A DNA stretch of 64,000 bases, from NCBI RefSeq assembly GCF_049243985.1, contig NC_135384.1:15248501-15312500 (forward strand). The letters are read 5' to 3'. Of the stretch, positions 1 to 11,299 are shown piece after piece; position 1 is the first letter of the stretch; the number at the start of each line of letters is the position of its first letter. This DNA is from Paroedura picta. Lineage: Eukaryota > Chordata > Lepidosauria > Squamata > Gekkonidae. Made by a program: the position numbers and the translations under genes. A model generated the notes under the pieces. The model searched no databases. It was not told where the DNA came from and saw only the letters and a program-made list of their open reading frames with translations.

Positions 1-1739
1 ATGTCTCATCTTCCTTCTCCAACATGTTAAAGTGTGTAAGGGCTTGGTTGATACTTCTCAGTACTAAAGATGTCCCCTCTTCCCACCCAACTGGTCACTG
101 AAGTTAGTGATGGCATGGTTATATTTGTAGATGCCTCAAGTTGCTTGCCAATGGTCCACCCTATGTTTCAAACGCAACCCACTGGAAAGACCATTATGAT
201 TTAATGAGTGTAGCAATGAAGCTGAATGAAATTCTCCACCAACCCAGGAACAAACAATAATAAAATCTTGTTCCAGTCTGAATGAGGTCCACAGTATTCT
301 TAATTTATCCCATTAATGGTAAAAAAATCCTACATTATTACTTTGTGTAGGTGAGATAAGAAACAGAAAACCTACTAAAGGGTGGAAAAGACATTGCTAT
401 CCCAATCCTTGGACCATCAATGGATCAGCATGAGGAATTCAGCCTTGCCCATGACCTTTACCAGTATCATTCCATAACAAGCTACAACAAATGAATTCCA
501 GAATCTGGAATCAGACATTTCCACACAAATTATTCCATTGCTTGTTAAGTAGCTTCAGTTGTGACCTGTCCTCACTGTAAATGTAGGAGATCAATAAGGT
601 CAAATAATGACAACAGAACAAACTCACTAAAACAGAAAAGAATGTATGACCCTTCCTCATGGAGATTTCTTCTAGCAGTTCCTTTGCTTAGGCACAAAAC
701 ATTTAGATAGACCAGAGCACTTGTTCTAACTGCTTCTACAACTTTGCATTGGGCTTCCTTCAGGTATATGGACACTCTCCAGACTTCCCCATTGTATTTT
801 TGGATTTGTCTGCTAAAGAGCCTCATATAAGAGAGCCTTTGAAGCTTTACAAGTATGAGGGGATTGGAAAATCAATAATTCTTCCATGCAGATGCTGCAT
901 TGTACTTGCAATGGTAATATGTCTACAACATGGTCCCATGTGTAAGCAACTGGAGTGTCTTCTAAGAAAAATAGTCTATACCTTTTGAAACAAATATTAA
1001 CATTAAAGTAACACTACTTATTAAGTATTATCAGCTAAACTATTTCCCTGCTTGAACATCTTCTTTCCTGAGTACTTAAAACTCCACATCAGGTCTTCTA
1101 TTTAAGGAATGCCACACCTACCTCAAAAATTCAGAAGGTATGAACTTCAATAGAAGCGAATTGTTGTTGCAGAGAAGAAAATTAATGTCTTATTCTACAT
1201 GAACTGTGATTGAGCTTAAAGGCAGCGTGACTGCTACTTTCAGGAAGATCTGTGTAAAAGTCATGGTGTGATCACACACCGTCTGATTTGTGTTGAGAAC
1301 TTCATCAATGTTGTTTTGTTGCATCAATCCCAAGGGACCCATATATCATTAAGGAATAGATTTATTCCACAGTACAGGAAACATCTGAGAATTGCCAACT
1401 TTTTCCATCTACATTAACTCTTAGCTACAATGGAGTGCCACAATATTTACTTTCTACAATACAGTTAGAAGGCACCTAGTACAGCAGTCTCATTACACCT
1501 ATAAGGGTCTATGTTTGATGAGTTTCCAGCACCAACCCAGGGTAGATGCACTTCTTCCATTTCATAGTTTTATTCTTCATGAGAGTAGGTAAGGGAAATC
1601 AGACAGGCTAAATATTTCCCAGTAGTCAGTACCACCATTGATCATGACATGCACCTTCATGACAACGCAGGGACAGGAGCCCTCTTTGGTCCTGCTGGTT
1701 GCCAACAGAAAGTCTGAACCATCTCTCCCTCTGACATCC

Positions 1740-1853
1740 CAGGGGTGGCCAAACTGTAGCTCTCCAGATGTCTATGGTCTACTGTTACTATGAGCCCCTG
1801 GCAGTAATTGTCATTCATGGACAACTGGGGAACCACAGTTTGGTTACCTCTGG
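1740..1853. mobile_element. hAT-like MITE, array copy
   Basis: CAGGGGTGGCCAAACTGTAG at the left and CCACAGTTTGGTTACCTCTG at the right are inverted repeats; the centre is palindromic. Related copies at 17129-17250 (unit C) and a half copy at 38933-39000 (unit F). Confidence 0.65.
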
Positions 1854-2013
1854 CCTAGACAATAACTAGGTACACTAAGTTTCATGGATGGTCCTGCTCA
1901 GAAGATGACACCACTGGTCAGATACATTCAGTAGCATCTTTTTCCCTGCTTCATATTGCTTCAGAATGTGATGCAAAAATACTTTGTATTGCTTGATAGT
2001 ACAAAGTACCATG

Positions 2014-2580
2014 AAGTCATAGCTTCCTTATGGTGACCCCATAGAATTTTCTAGGCTAGAGATGGTCAGAGGTGGTTTGCCATTGTCTCCATCTATGTTA
2101 TGTCCCTCGTGTCAGAACTCCAGACTTGAAAACAAGAAAACTTCTATTTTGGAAAGTTACTTTATTATGAAGAAGACAGCATGTAATGCATTTGAAGGCA
2201 GAACTAAAGACAGCAGCAGAGGTTCACAGATATAAAATTGCCAGAACATCCCTTCCCCCTCCCTCCCATGGGAAGGCGATGACTTGGATTTCAAAGGAGT
2301 CAAAACAATCATCCTAATCAAGGTACCCAGTGCAGAAGGTGGTTTAGCTAAAGGAGTATGGCCATAGTGTGGAAAGCAAGCAGCGATAACTAGGGAATGA
2401 GGCCTTGAGGTGTGAAGGGACCCAGCACTGTGATATATCACTTGTCAGACAAACCATTCCATTTCAATCATCAATTAAAAAGACCAATGAACAACACATG
2501 ACAGTATACCCAGGATTCTGACACTTGGTATTCTTGGAGGTTTCCCTGTTTAGTTTCCAGGATCTGACAACATGGAACTG
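2014..2580 (-). mobile_element. 5S-derived SINE remnant, ancestral to the array, split by a solo LTR
   Basis: The pieces 2014-2109 (GGTGACCCCATAGAATTTTC, GAGGTGGTTTGCCATTG) and 2529-2580 (GGAGGTTTCCC, CCAGGATCTGACAACATGG) are the tail and 5S-like head of a 5S-Sauria SINE in reverse. Counterparts lie at about 9257-9345 plus 9753-9805, 17400-17545, 30790-30870 and 38990-39060, so it predates the array. Confidence 0.7.
2110..2523 (-). mobile_element. Solo LTR of an endogenous retrovirus, copy in unit A
   Basis: 414-bp element with TGTCAGA...TCTGACA ends, a polyadenylation signal on the minus strand (ATAATAAAG) and a TATA-like TTTATATC. Flanks are CCTCG and CTTGG, a partly decayed short duplication. 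Units C, E and F have the uninterrupted site (for example CCTGGTATTCC in E). No internal retroviral sequence accompanies it, so it is a fossil LTR left by recombination. Inserted before A and B separated. Confidence 0.8.
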
Positions 2581-3142
2581 AGTGAACTGTGGTTAGAGCC
2601 ATAACTAATTAGTTAGGCCATAATTAATGATGGCAAGAATATGGTGGGTTATTCACTGTACATAGGATGAATAGTTGTGTATCAAGATGCAACACAATAT
2701 GTAGGGCTGATACTGCCACAGGCATTTCCTATTAGGATCCCAATAGGGATATTTAGTAGGACAGAGGTGTTGTATGGTCACTGTTGATGAAGTGGTAACT
2801 GCTGATGAAGATAGCATTTATTGCATGGATCCCAAAGTCATTAAATTATCATGTGCCAATGGTGCTATTCTATGCATGTGATAATTATTCTTTGCTATAA
2901 CTTAGCTAATTAACTTCCAAGTAGAGTTATTCAAGTTCCAGAGGTCTGCATTATCAGTTTTCCCATGGGAGAAGGAAAGATGCTACAACAAAGATAGCTT
3001 GTTACAGGCATCACCAAGGAGTCACAGCCAGTCTCTGAGCCAATCCCCCCTCCAAAAAAAAAAACCTGAAAAGAAAAAACAAACAAACGTTTGAAGCTCT
3101 TAGATGTTTTAAAATATAAACATTTAGTAATTAGAGATCCCA

Positions 3143-3360
3143 ATGATCCCAACCTTTCTCCAATGTGAATTGCCAAAAAATGCAATTTTGTACTGTTCAC
3201 AAAAAACAGCGCCAACAACTTGTTTATTACAATGCAGTGGCCACGGTTCTCATGGGAACAATTTGGAGAGACCAAATCTGGCCCGTCTTCCAACAGCTGC
3301 AATGGTTACTAGTAGAATCCAGGATCAAGCTTAAGGTCTTGGCAATTACCTGTATGGTCA
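3143..3360 (+). mobile_element. L2/CR1-type LINE, reverse transcriptase C-terminal fragment
   Basis: Reads LVYYNAVATVLMGTIWRDQI and LQWLLVESRIKLKVLAIT, matching the conserved LQNAAARL..W.P.....LHWLPV..RI.FK block of L2-type LINEs. Shared by unit B (10380-10580), so it is ancestral to the array. Confidence 0.75.
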
Positions 3361-4087
3361 AATGAGTTTTCTGCCGGAAGCTGGAAGGTTTTCTCTGGGG
3401 CAACCTCTTTGTACGCTATGTCTGGTTACTTGTTGGAAGTTATATTGTTCTTTTAATGCTATTAAAGGTCTACAGACTGAGAGAAACCCAGTGGCTAAAC
3501 AACTCTGAAATGACTAAGTATGAGGTTCGGTTGCAGGGCAACGGAGAAGGGACATTAGTAAATTGCACTTCCTTAAACCCAGGAACTTTGTTTCCCTTTG
3601 AACAAGAATCTGAGACTTTTCACAAATGTATCCAGGTAGCAGAAAATATCACACTGATCAGGGTGAAATTTGTGACTTATGATTTTATTGACAACTTAAT
3701 GTGAATTTCAAAGTCTGATGAATGTGCTGGAGTTTTTGTACATCTTGTGCATTTGTTTTGTAATGTTTTACAATTCTCTAAGGCAATAAAATTAATGACT
3801 GACTGACACTGGTCAAGGAAGACTTTAAGAAATTTCCTATTCCAGATGCTGAGCTTCTGTATCAAAAGTGTCGAATTCCTCTCCAGTTCTGCAAACAACC
3901 ATGTGAATGATTTACAATATTGATCAACAACTACTGGCTCCAATGCAGTATTTTATTTTTTAGAATAAACATTGATTTTTTTAAAAAAATTCCTTTATCC
4001 ATATTGCCTAACATACCCTGTCTCTTATCCTGGCAGCCACGAAAACTATCAAAGTTGTGTGTCTATTGACACTAGGTGGAATTCCAC

Positions 4088-4362
4088 GAGCTTTAATGGT
4101 TAGGAGTGCGGACTTCTAATTTGGCGAGCCAGGTCTGAATCTGTGCTCCCCCACATGCAACCAGCTGGGTGACGTTGGGCTCGCCACGGCACTGAGAAAA
4201 CTGTTCTGACCAAGCAGTGATATCAGCGCTCTCTCAGCCTCACCCACCCCACAGGGTGTCTGTTGTGAGGGGAGGAAAGAGAAAGTGATTGTAAGCCGCT
4301 TTGAGACTACTTTGTATAGAGAAAAGCGGCATATAAGAGCCAACTCTTCCTCTTCTTCTTCT
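4088..4362 (+). mobile_element. MIR-like tRNA-derived SINE with (TTC) tail
   Basis: Pol III A-box-like ATGGTTAGGAGTG, a core with GGTGACGTTGGGC and CACAGGGTGTCTGTTGTG resembling MIR/CORE-SINEs, and the tail CATATAAGAGCCAACTC then TTC repeats. Units B and C have the empty site, so it is specific to unit A. Confidence 0.8.
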
Positions 4363-4573
4363 TTTGCTCTAGTGAAAGAGAAAGGTATTCAATGTAAGCA
4401 CCTTAAGCAATTAATACTATGTTATAACACTATGTTGGGAACCAGAGAACCCACAATGAAAGAAAGCCACATGAGACAGAGAAAAAGAATTGGAGCAAAG
4501 AGTAGAACTCGGTGAGACAGATAGAAAACCTCCAGGAAATCTTCACGCTTAAAGACAGATGTAAAAAAAAAAA

Positions 4574-5518
4574 TTATGTAGTTGGTGAGAAGACTTTCCA
4601 TCTTAGAGTTCTTTTCAGGGATTCCCTCATTTCAGAGTTCCTCAAAGCATAGATAAAGGGATTTAGCATGGGAGTGACAATTGTGTAGAACAAAGACAGT
4701 ATTTTTTTTATTTCAGGTGAATAGTTGGATTTGGGTCTTAGATAGACAAGGCTGGCACTTCCATAGAACAAAGTCACCACAATTAGATGAGATGAGCAAG
4801 TGGAGAAGGCCTTTCTTCTACCCCCTACTGTAGGCATTTTGAGGATGGTAGAGATGATATTAATATAGGAGATCAGAATGAGAATACAAGGGAACATAAG
4901 GAACACAAACGTGGAAGCTATGGCTTGCATTTCATATTGGTAGGTATCTGTACAGACTAGCTTCAACACTGGTGGTGCATCACAAAAGAAATGATTGACT
5001 TTATTGTGCCCACAGAAAGGAAGATTGAAAATCCAAACTGCTTGTAGCAGTGAGACTGGGATTCCAATCATCCAGACTCCACCCAGCAACTTGTAGCAGA
5101 AGGTCCTATTTATGACAGTAGCATAGTACAGCGGGTTACAGATGGCAACGTAGCGATCATAGGACATTGCAGCTAAGACAAAACACTCGGCACATCCAAA
5201 GTAGAAGAAGCAGAACATTTGAATGGCACAGCCAACGAAGGAGATAGTTTTGTCCTTCACCAGCAGGTTAATGAGCATTTGAGGGACGGTGTCCAAAGTG
5301 AAGCAAATCTCAATGAAAGCCAGATTTCTCAGGAAGAAGTACATGGGTGACTGAAGGGCAGCATCCACCAAGATGACATATATAATGAGGATGTTGCCTG
5401 CTACTGTAACAAGGTAAATGACCAAAAGCAGAGGGAACAGAAGTAACTCTCCTTTGGGCATGCTGGAAAATCCTATCAGGATGAATTCCTTCACCAAAGT
5501 TTGGTTTCTCCACTTCAT
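4574..5518 (-). CDS. Olfactory receptor, class II, OR10-like (array copy A)
   Basis: Intact 314-residue odorant GPCR in one exon, expected in the ciliary membrane of olfactory neurons, coupling to Golf. Visible hallmarks: N-glycosylation sequon NQT at residue 5; TM1 GN at 41-42; LQSPMYFFL at 55-63; TM3 Cys97; MSYDRYVAIC at 118-127 (most ORs have MAYDRY); extracellular-loop-2 cysteines 169, 179, 189; SY at 217-218; KAFSTCSSHL at 236-245; PMLNPFIY at 283-290. Length is typical (about 310-320). The ATG is chosen because it gives the usual N-terminus and lies 24 bp inside a candidate splice acceptor (AG at 5543-5544). It is one of four near-identical minus-strand copies and pairs most closely with copy B (I15, L50, VINRT, C-terminal TT). 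The OR10 assignment is from remembered family motifs such as KMP..GR.KAFSTC and LRPKS.YSPE; subfamily is not certain. Confidence 0.95.
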   Translation of the reverse strand: MKWRNQTLVKEFILIGFSSMPKGELLLFPLLLVIYLVTVAGNILIIYVILVDAALQSPMYFFLRNLAFIEICFTLDTVPQMLINLLVKDKTISFVGCAIQMFCFFYFGCAECFVLAAMSYDRYVAICNPLYYATVINRTFCYKLLGGVWMIGIPVSLLQAVWIFNLPFCGHNKVNHFFCDAPPVLKLVCTDTYQYEMQAIASTFVFLMFPCILILISYINIISTILKMPTVGGRRKAFSTCSSHLIVVTLFYGSASLVYLRPKSNYSPEIKKILSLFYTIVTPMLNPFIYALRNSEMRESLKRTLRWKVFSPTT

Positions 5519-5542
5519 TTCTATGAAAGTCTATGAGAAGAT

Positions 5543-5568
5543 CTAATGAGAAGGAGGAAATGCATTTG
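5543..5568 (-). other. Candidate splice acceptor for 5'-leader intron, OR copy A
   Basis: Read on the minus strand, CATTTCCTCCTTCTCATTAG ends at the AG (5543-5544), 24 bp before the start codon. OR genes usually have one or more noncoding 5' exons spliced just upstream of an intronless coding exon. The site is at the same place in copies B, C and E. Position and conservation support it; no transcript evidence. Confidence 0.6.
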
Positions 5569-6009
5569 GAAAGTTAGTCATCTAGTCATATAACTCTAAT
5601 AGAGACAGATTTCCCCACACTCCATTATTGTTCCATGTTTGCTGTGCTTTGTCTTCCACAGCTTATTGTTGATGCAATTTAAAATACCGCTATTGTTTGT
5701 TAGTCTCCAACCTCTCAGGAGTTCCCACAGATGCTTCCAGCTTTTAAGACACTCAGTCTTAACATTATAAAATGAGTATTAACATGTTATCTGCATTAAA
5801 AAAAACCTTGGTAAAAATGAAGAACTTTGCAATTATCTAATTTGCAATTATCTTTGAAGCCCAATGTCTCTTCTGCCTCTGCCCCCAAATGGGCTTGCTT
5901 AGAGTGTTTTTTAGGGTTTATGAAATCTTTTCAAATCTTTTACATTAGGGTTTGTCAAATGTGTTCAGAACCTTGAGCAGTCACTTTCTCTCAGCACATT
6001 TAATCTCCC

Positions 6010-6260
6010 AGAGACTTATTCCTTTTTGGAAGGTTTAAAGAGCGACCAGGGCAGGTCTTGTAGGAGTATTTGTAAAGAAGGACAAATAGAGACAACTGAA
6101 TATTTATTGTCAGCTTCATCATCATCATCCTTCTCCTCCTCCTCCTCATTTCTCTCTCTAATTTATCATTATATACATGCAGATTCAATGTCCTCAATGC
6201 TTACAGATTGTCCCAGAGGTCTAAGGAACAGCATCTTAAATTAATACGATCATCCAAGAA
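6010..6260 (+). mobile_element. LINE C-terminal fragment upstream of each array OR
   Basis: Reads SICKEGQIETTEYLL, the same zinc-type motif as at 52545. Counterparts at about 14930-15200, 22270-22370 and 34310-34600 (RICKEGEIEATEHLL), so it is ancestral to the array. Confidence 0.5.
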
Positions 6261-8661
6261 GTGTTATACCATGAGTTCAATGGAAGAAACATGGGATTTT
6301 TTTCTTGATAGAGAAAAATATAAATGTTGTCGCTGGTGGATGAATAGTTTGGTTTGCACACGCACAATGTTTGCCAGGTCTGACTGGGAAAATTCTTGGA
6401 TATTGGGAGCAGTACCTTGGGAGGGCAGATGTTCTGAACGGAGGAGAGAATTTAGCGATTATGTGAAGAAGCCACGGCCACCTTCTAAATCTGTCATTTC
6501 CTCAAGAGGAACTGATCTCCGTGATTTAGAGATCTGTTGACTACCTCTGAAAACTCCAAGCCCCACCTGGAGGCCAACCCTGATACACATTCTCCACACT
6601 CATTTAAACTGCATAAAATGATTCCTTATACAACCCTACAGTGATTTCTGAGGGGAAGGAAAACGGACTTCCCACAACCAGAAATACAGCGACTCCAGCA
6701 ACGCATGGAACTTTAATATGATTTATAAAATAATCATGTGAATATGGAACAATGGCATGTACAAAATTCACTTAATTTTATGTGACTTGATTTTGAAGTT
6801 GTACATGAAGAAATGTTAACCGACAGCAGAGATACAATGGACTGGATCCAACAAAAAAATGTCTGATTGCATGAGATACAAGCATCTGGGTATAACTAGG
6901 CCTTTAGCAATGGCTGATCTATAGCAGCACCTTCCCCAATCCATAACTTTTGAATGTGTGTTGTAAGTTAACAGGTCTGCCTAAGCAACTGAAACCAGCA
7001 TTTTGGGTAAACTTACACTATTTTCAAGGTAGACCAGTCTTAATCCTGACCTTTGAAATCCTAGCCTGCTTACAAACCAGTTCTGAGAGATTTTATGTCT
7101 CATCTTCCTTTTTCAACATGTTAAAGTGAGTAAGGGCTTGATTGATACTTCTCTGTACAAAAGATGTCCCCTATCCCCACCCAACTGGTCACTGAAGTCA
7201 GTGATGGCATGGTTTTATTTGTAGATGCCTCAAGTACCTTGCCAATGGTCCACCCTATGTTTCAAACACAGCCCACTGGAAAGACAATTGTGATTTAATG
7301 AGTGTAGCATTCAGGCTGAATGAAATTCTCCACCAACCCAGGAACAAATAATAATAAAATCTTGTTCCAGTCTGAATGAGGTCCACAGTATTCTTACTTT
7401 ATCCCATTAATCAGATTTATCCCAAAAATCAGAGGTAGTTTGCCATTGCCCCTCTCCATGTCATGCCCCTGGTATTCCTTTATCCCATTAATGGTAACAA
7501 AACAAAAAAATCCTACATTATTACTTTGTGTAGAAAATCTACTGAAGGGTGGAAAAGACAGTTTAATTGCTATCCCAATCCTTGGACCATCAATGGATCA
7601 GCATGAGGAATTCAGCCTTGCCCATGACCTTTTCCAGTATTATTCCATAACAAGCTACAACAAATGAATCCCAGAACCTGGAATCAGACATTACCACATA
7701 AATTATTCCATTGCTTGTTAAGTAGCTTCAGTTGTGACCTGTCCCCACTGTGAATGTAGGAGATCAATAAGGTCAAACAATGACAACAGAACAAACTCAC
7801 TAAAACAGAAAGAATGATCCTTTGAAATGAAATGGAGATTTCTTCTAGCAGTTCCTTTGCTTAGGCACAAAACATCTAGACAGTCCAGAGCACTTGTTCT
7901 AACTGCTTCCACAATGTTGCATTGTGCTTCCTTCAGGTATATGGACACTCTCCAGACTTCCCCATTGTATTTTTGGATTTGTCTGCTAAAGACCCTCATA
8001 TAAGAGAGCCTTTGAGGCTTTACAAGTATGAGGGGATTGGAAAATCAATAATTCTCCCGTACAGATGTTACATTGTACTTGCAATGGTAATATGTCTACA
8101 ACATGGTCCCATGTGTAAGCAACTGGAGTGTCTTCTAAGAAATGTTGTCTATACCTTTTTAAACAAATATTAACACTAATGTAATTGGGAAATTTAAATT
8201 ATTAAGTATTACCAACTAAACTATTTCCCTGCTTGAACGTCTTCTTTCCTGAGTACTTAAAACTCCACATCAGGTCTCCTATTTAAGGAATGCCACACCT
8301 ACCTCAAAAATTCAGAAGGTATGAACTTCAATAGCAGGGAATTGTTGTTGCAGAGAGGAAAATTAATGTCTTATTCTACATGAACTGTGATGTTGAGCTT
8401 AAAGGCAGCGTGACTGCTACTTTCAGGAAGATCTGTGTAAAAGTCATAGTGTGATCACTCACCATCTGATTTGTGTTGAGAACTTCATCAACGTTGTTTT
8501 GTTGCATCAATCCCAAGGGACCCATATATCATTAAGGAATAGATTTATTCCACAGTACAGGAAACATCTGAGAATTGCCAACTTTCTCCATATGCGTTAA
8601 CTCTAAGCTACAATGGAGTGCCACAATATTTACTTTCTACAATACAGTTACAATACAGTTA

Positions 8662-8929
8662 AGAGCTTCTTGTGGCGCAGAGTGGTAAGGCAGCTGTCTG
8701 AAAGCTTTGCCCATGAGGCTGGGAGTTCAATCCCAGTTCAATCCCAGCAGCCGGCTCAAGGTCGGTAAAATGAGTACCCAGCTTGCTGGGGGGTAAACGG
8801 TAATGGCTGGGGAAGGCACTGGCAAACCACCCCGTATTGAGTCTGCCATGAAAATGCTAGAGGGCGTCACCCCAAGGGTCAGAAATGACTTGGTGCTTGC
8901 ATAGGGGATACCTTTACCTTTACCTTTTT
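8662..8929 (+). mobile_element. Sauria SINE
   Basis: tRNA-related head (CTTGTGGCGCAGAGTGGTAA), Bov-B-like body and a CCTTTA-repeat tail. Flanked by an 11-12 bp duplication of ACAATACAGTTA. Unit A has the empty site near 1455, so this copy post-dates the A/B split. Confidence 0.95.
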
Positions 8930-9345
8930 ACAATACAGTTAGAAGGCACCTAGTATAGCAGTCTCATTACACCTAAAAGCGTCTATGTTTGATGAGTTTC
9001 CAGCACCAACCCAGGGTGGATGCACTTCTTCCATTTCATAGTTTTATTCTTCATGAAAGTAGGTAAGGGAAATCAGACAAGATGAATATTTCACAGCAGT
9101 CAGTACCACCATTGATCATGACATGCACCTTCATGACAATGCAGGGACAGGAGCCCTCTTTGGTCATTCAGGAGCATTTTATTCCTGCTTCATGTTGCTT
9201 CAGAATGTGATACAAAAAATACTTTGTATTGATAGTACAAAGTACCATGAAGTCATAGCTTCCCTAAAGTGACCCCATAGAATTTTCTAGGCTAGAGATA
9301 GTCAGAGGTGGTTTGCCATTGCCTCCATCCATGTCATGTCCCTGG

Positions 9346-9747
9346 TGTCAGAACTCCAGACTTGAAAACAAGAAAACTTCTATTTTGGAAAGTAATTTTA
9401 TTATGAAGCAGACAGCATGTATCACACTTGAAGGCAGAACTAAAAGCAGCAGAGGTTCACAGATATAAAATGGCGAGAACATCCCCTTCCCCCTCCCTCC
9501 CATGGGAAGGCGATGACTTGGATTTCAAAGGCGTCAAAACAATCTTCCTAATCAAGGTACCCAGTGCAGAAGGCGGTTTAGCTAAAGGAGTATGGCCATA
9601 GTGTGGAAAGCAAGCAGTGTTAACTAGGGAATGAGGTGTGAAGGGACCCAGCACTGTGGTACATCACTTGTCAGTCAAACCATGCTGTTTCAATCATCAA
9701 TTACATAGACCAATGAATAACATGACAGAATACCTAGGATTCTGACA
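9346..9747 (-). mobile_element. Solo LTR, the same insertion carried into unit B
   Basis: Same LTR as at 2110, at the same place in the unit, 402 bp, ends TGTCAGA and TCTGACA, flanks CCTGG and CTTGG. It was copied by the segmental duplication and is not a second insertion. Confidence 0.8.
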
Positions 9748-10379
9748 CTTGGTATTCTTGGAGGTTTCCCTGTTTAATTTCCAGGATCTGACAACATGGA
9801 ACTGAGTAAAATGTGGTTGGAGCCATAACTAATTAGTTAGGCCATAAATAATGATGGTAAGAATAGGGTGGGTTATTCACTGTATGTAGGATGAATAGTT
9901 GTGTATCAAGATGCAGCACACTATGTAGGGCTGATACTGCGACAGGCAATTCCTATTAGGATCCCAATAGGGATATTTAGTAGGACAGAGGTGTTGTATG
10001 GTCACTGTTGATGAAGTGGTAACTGCTGATGAAGATAGCATTTATTGCATGGATCCCAAAGTCATTAAATTATCATGTGCCAATGGTGCTATTCTATGCA
10101 TGTGATAATTATTCTTTGCTATAACTTAGCTAATTAACTTCCAAGTGGAGTTATTCAAATTCCAGAGGTCTGCATTATCAGTTTGCCCATGGGAGAAGGG
10201 AAGATGCTACAACAAAGATAGCTTGTTACAGGCATCACCAAGGAGTCACAGCCAGTCTCTGAGCCAGTCCCCCCTCCTGAACCCCCCCTGAAAAGCAAAA
10301 ACAAACAAAAGTCTGAAGCTGTTAGATTTTTTATAATATAAACATTTAGTAATTAGAGATCCCAATGAAAATACCTTTC

Positions 10380-11230
10380 TCCAATGTGAATTGCCAAAAA
10401 ATGCAATTTTGTACTGTTCACAAAAAACAGTGCCAACAACTTGTTTATTACAATGCAGTAGCCACGGTTCTCATGGGAACAATTTGGAGAGACCAAATTT
10501 GGCCCATATTCCAAGAGCTGCAATGGTTACTAGTTGAATCCCAGATCAAGCTTAAGGCCTTGGCAATTACTGTAAGGTCAAATGTGTTTTCTGCCCAGTG
10601 TACCCGAGAGAACTCTCCCTGCTTATGCCCAACCAAAGATCACTAAACTCTGCCAATTTCAACTGCCTTATGATCCCTGGCCCAAGGAAGCACCTTTGGC
10701 CTCAACCACGGCCAGGTCATTCTCTGTCCTGGCACCCACCTGGTGGATTGAGCTCTGAGAAGATATTCAGGCCCTGTCAAAAGACTTCTACAAGGCCTGT
10801 AAAATAGACCTGTTCTACCAGCCATTTCTGGGGAAGGCACTGGCAAACCACCCCGTATTGAGTCTGCCATGAAAACGCTAGAGGGCGTCACCCCAAGGGT
10901 CAGACATGACTCAGTGCTTGCATAGGGGATACCTTTACCTTTACATTTACCAGCCATTGGGTTGAGGTGAGTGACAACATCTTTTGAGCCCCAAGAAACC
11001 CCTCCACCAAGAAACCCCTGCACCCCTTCTGCAAGATTAATGTCATAATGTTACCTGTGGACAAATGTCCTTATGTTATAGCCACTGTTGATGACGCCTC
11101 ATTGTTAATGTTATAGTTAGTGAACTTGTATTATGTTACATGATTCAAGTTCTCTGTAAACCTCCTGGAACCACATGGGAGGGTAGTATATAAATGCAAT
11201 AAACAAACAAACAAACAAATAAATAAATAG
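10380..11230 (+). mobile_element. L2-type LINE 3' end with 3' UTR
   Basis: Continues the 3143-type block through a TRARAFSVLAPT-like C-terminus and a 3' UTR (GTAAACCTCCTGG.ACC, GGGAGGGTAGTATATAAATG) to a tail of AAAC/AAAT repeats. Interrupted by the truncated Sauria SINE at 10827. Confidence 0.75.
10827..10947 (+). mobile_element. Sauria SINE, 5'-truncated
   Basis: Only the 3' part (GGGAAGGCACTGGCAAACC onward) is present, flanked by a perfect TACCAGCCATT duplication, so it was truncated on insertion. It lies inside an L2-type LINE 3' end. Confidence 0.93.
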
Positions 11231-11299
11231 GCATGGTGGAACATGTCTGAATTGTAGGCCATATGGAACTTTAGGCAGCTTTTGCTTCCTAGTTATGTT

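Larger units (their letters stand above)
1..7093. repeat. Segmental duplication unit A (left edge outside window)
   Basis: Position 1 aligns with 7097, so the window opens inside a unit and the array probably continues to the left. In order: ancestral flank; a hAT-type MITE (1740-1853); 5S-SINE remnant split by a solo LTR (2110-2523); an L2-type LINE end (3143-3360); a short retroviral-pol-like scrap near 3370-3420 shared with unit D; a unit-specific MIR-like SINE (4088-4362); the OR gene; and upstream flank with a MIR-like relic (about 5930-6010) and a LINE C-terminal fragment (6010-6260). The rest is unique-looking flank found only in the array. Confidence 0.85.

Noticed and set aside
5310-5513. 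67-codon open frame overlapping the start of OR copy A in another frame, also present in copies B, C and E
   Set aside because: It starts at GTG, not ATG, and its conservation follows from the high identity of the four OR coding sequences. No independent evidence of translation.
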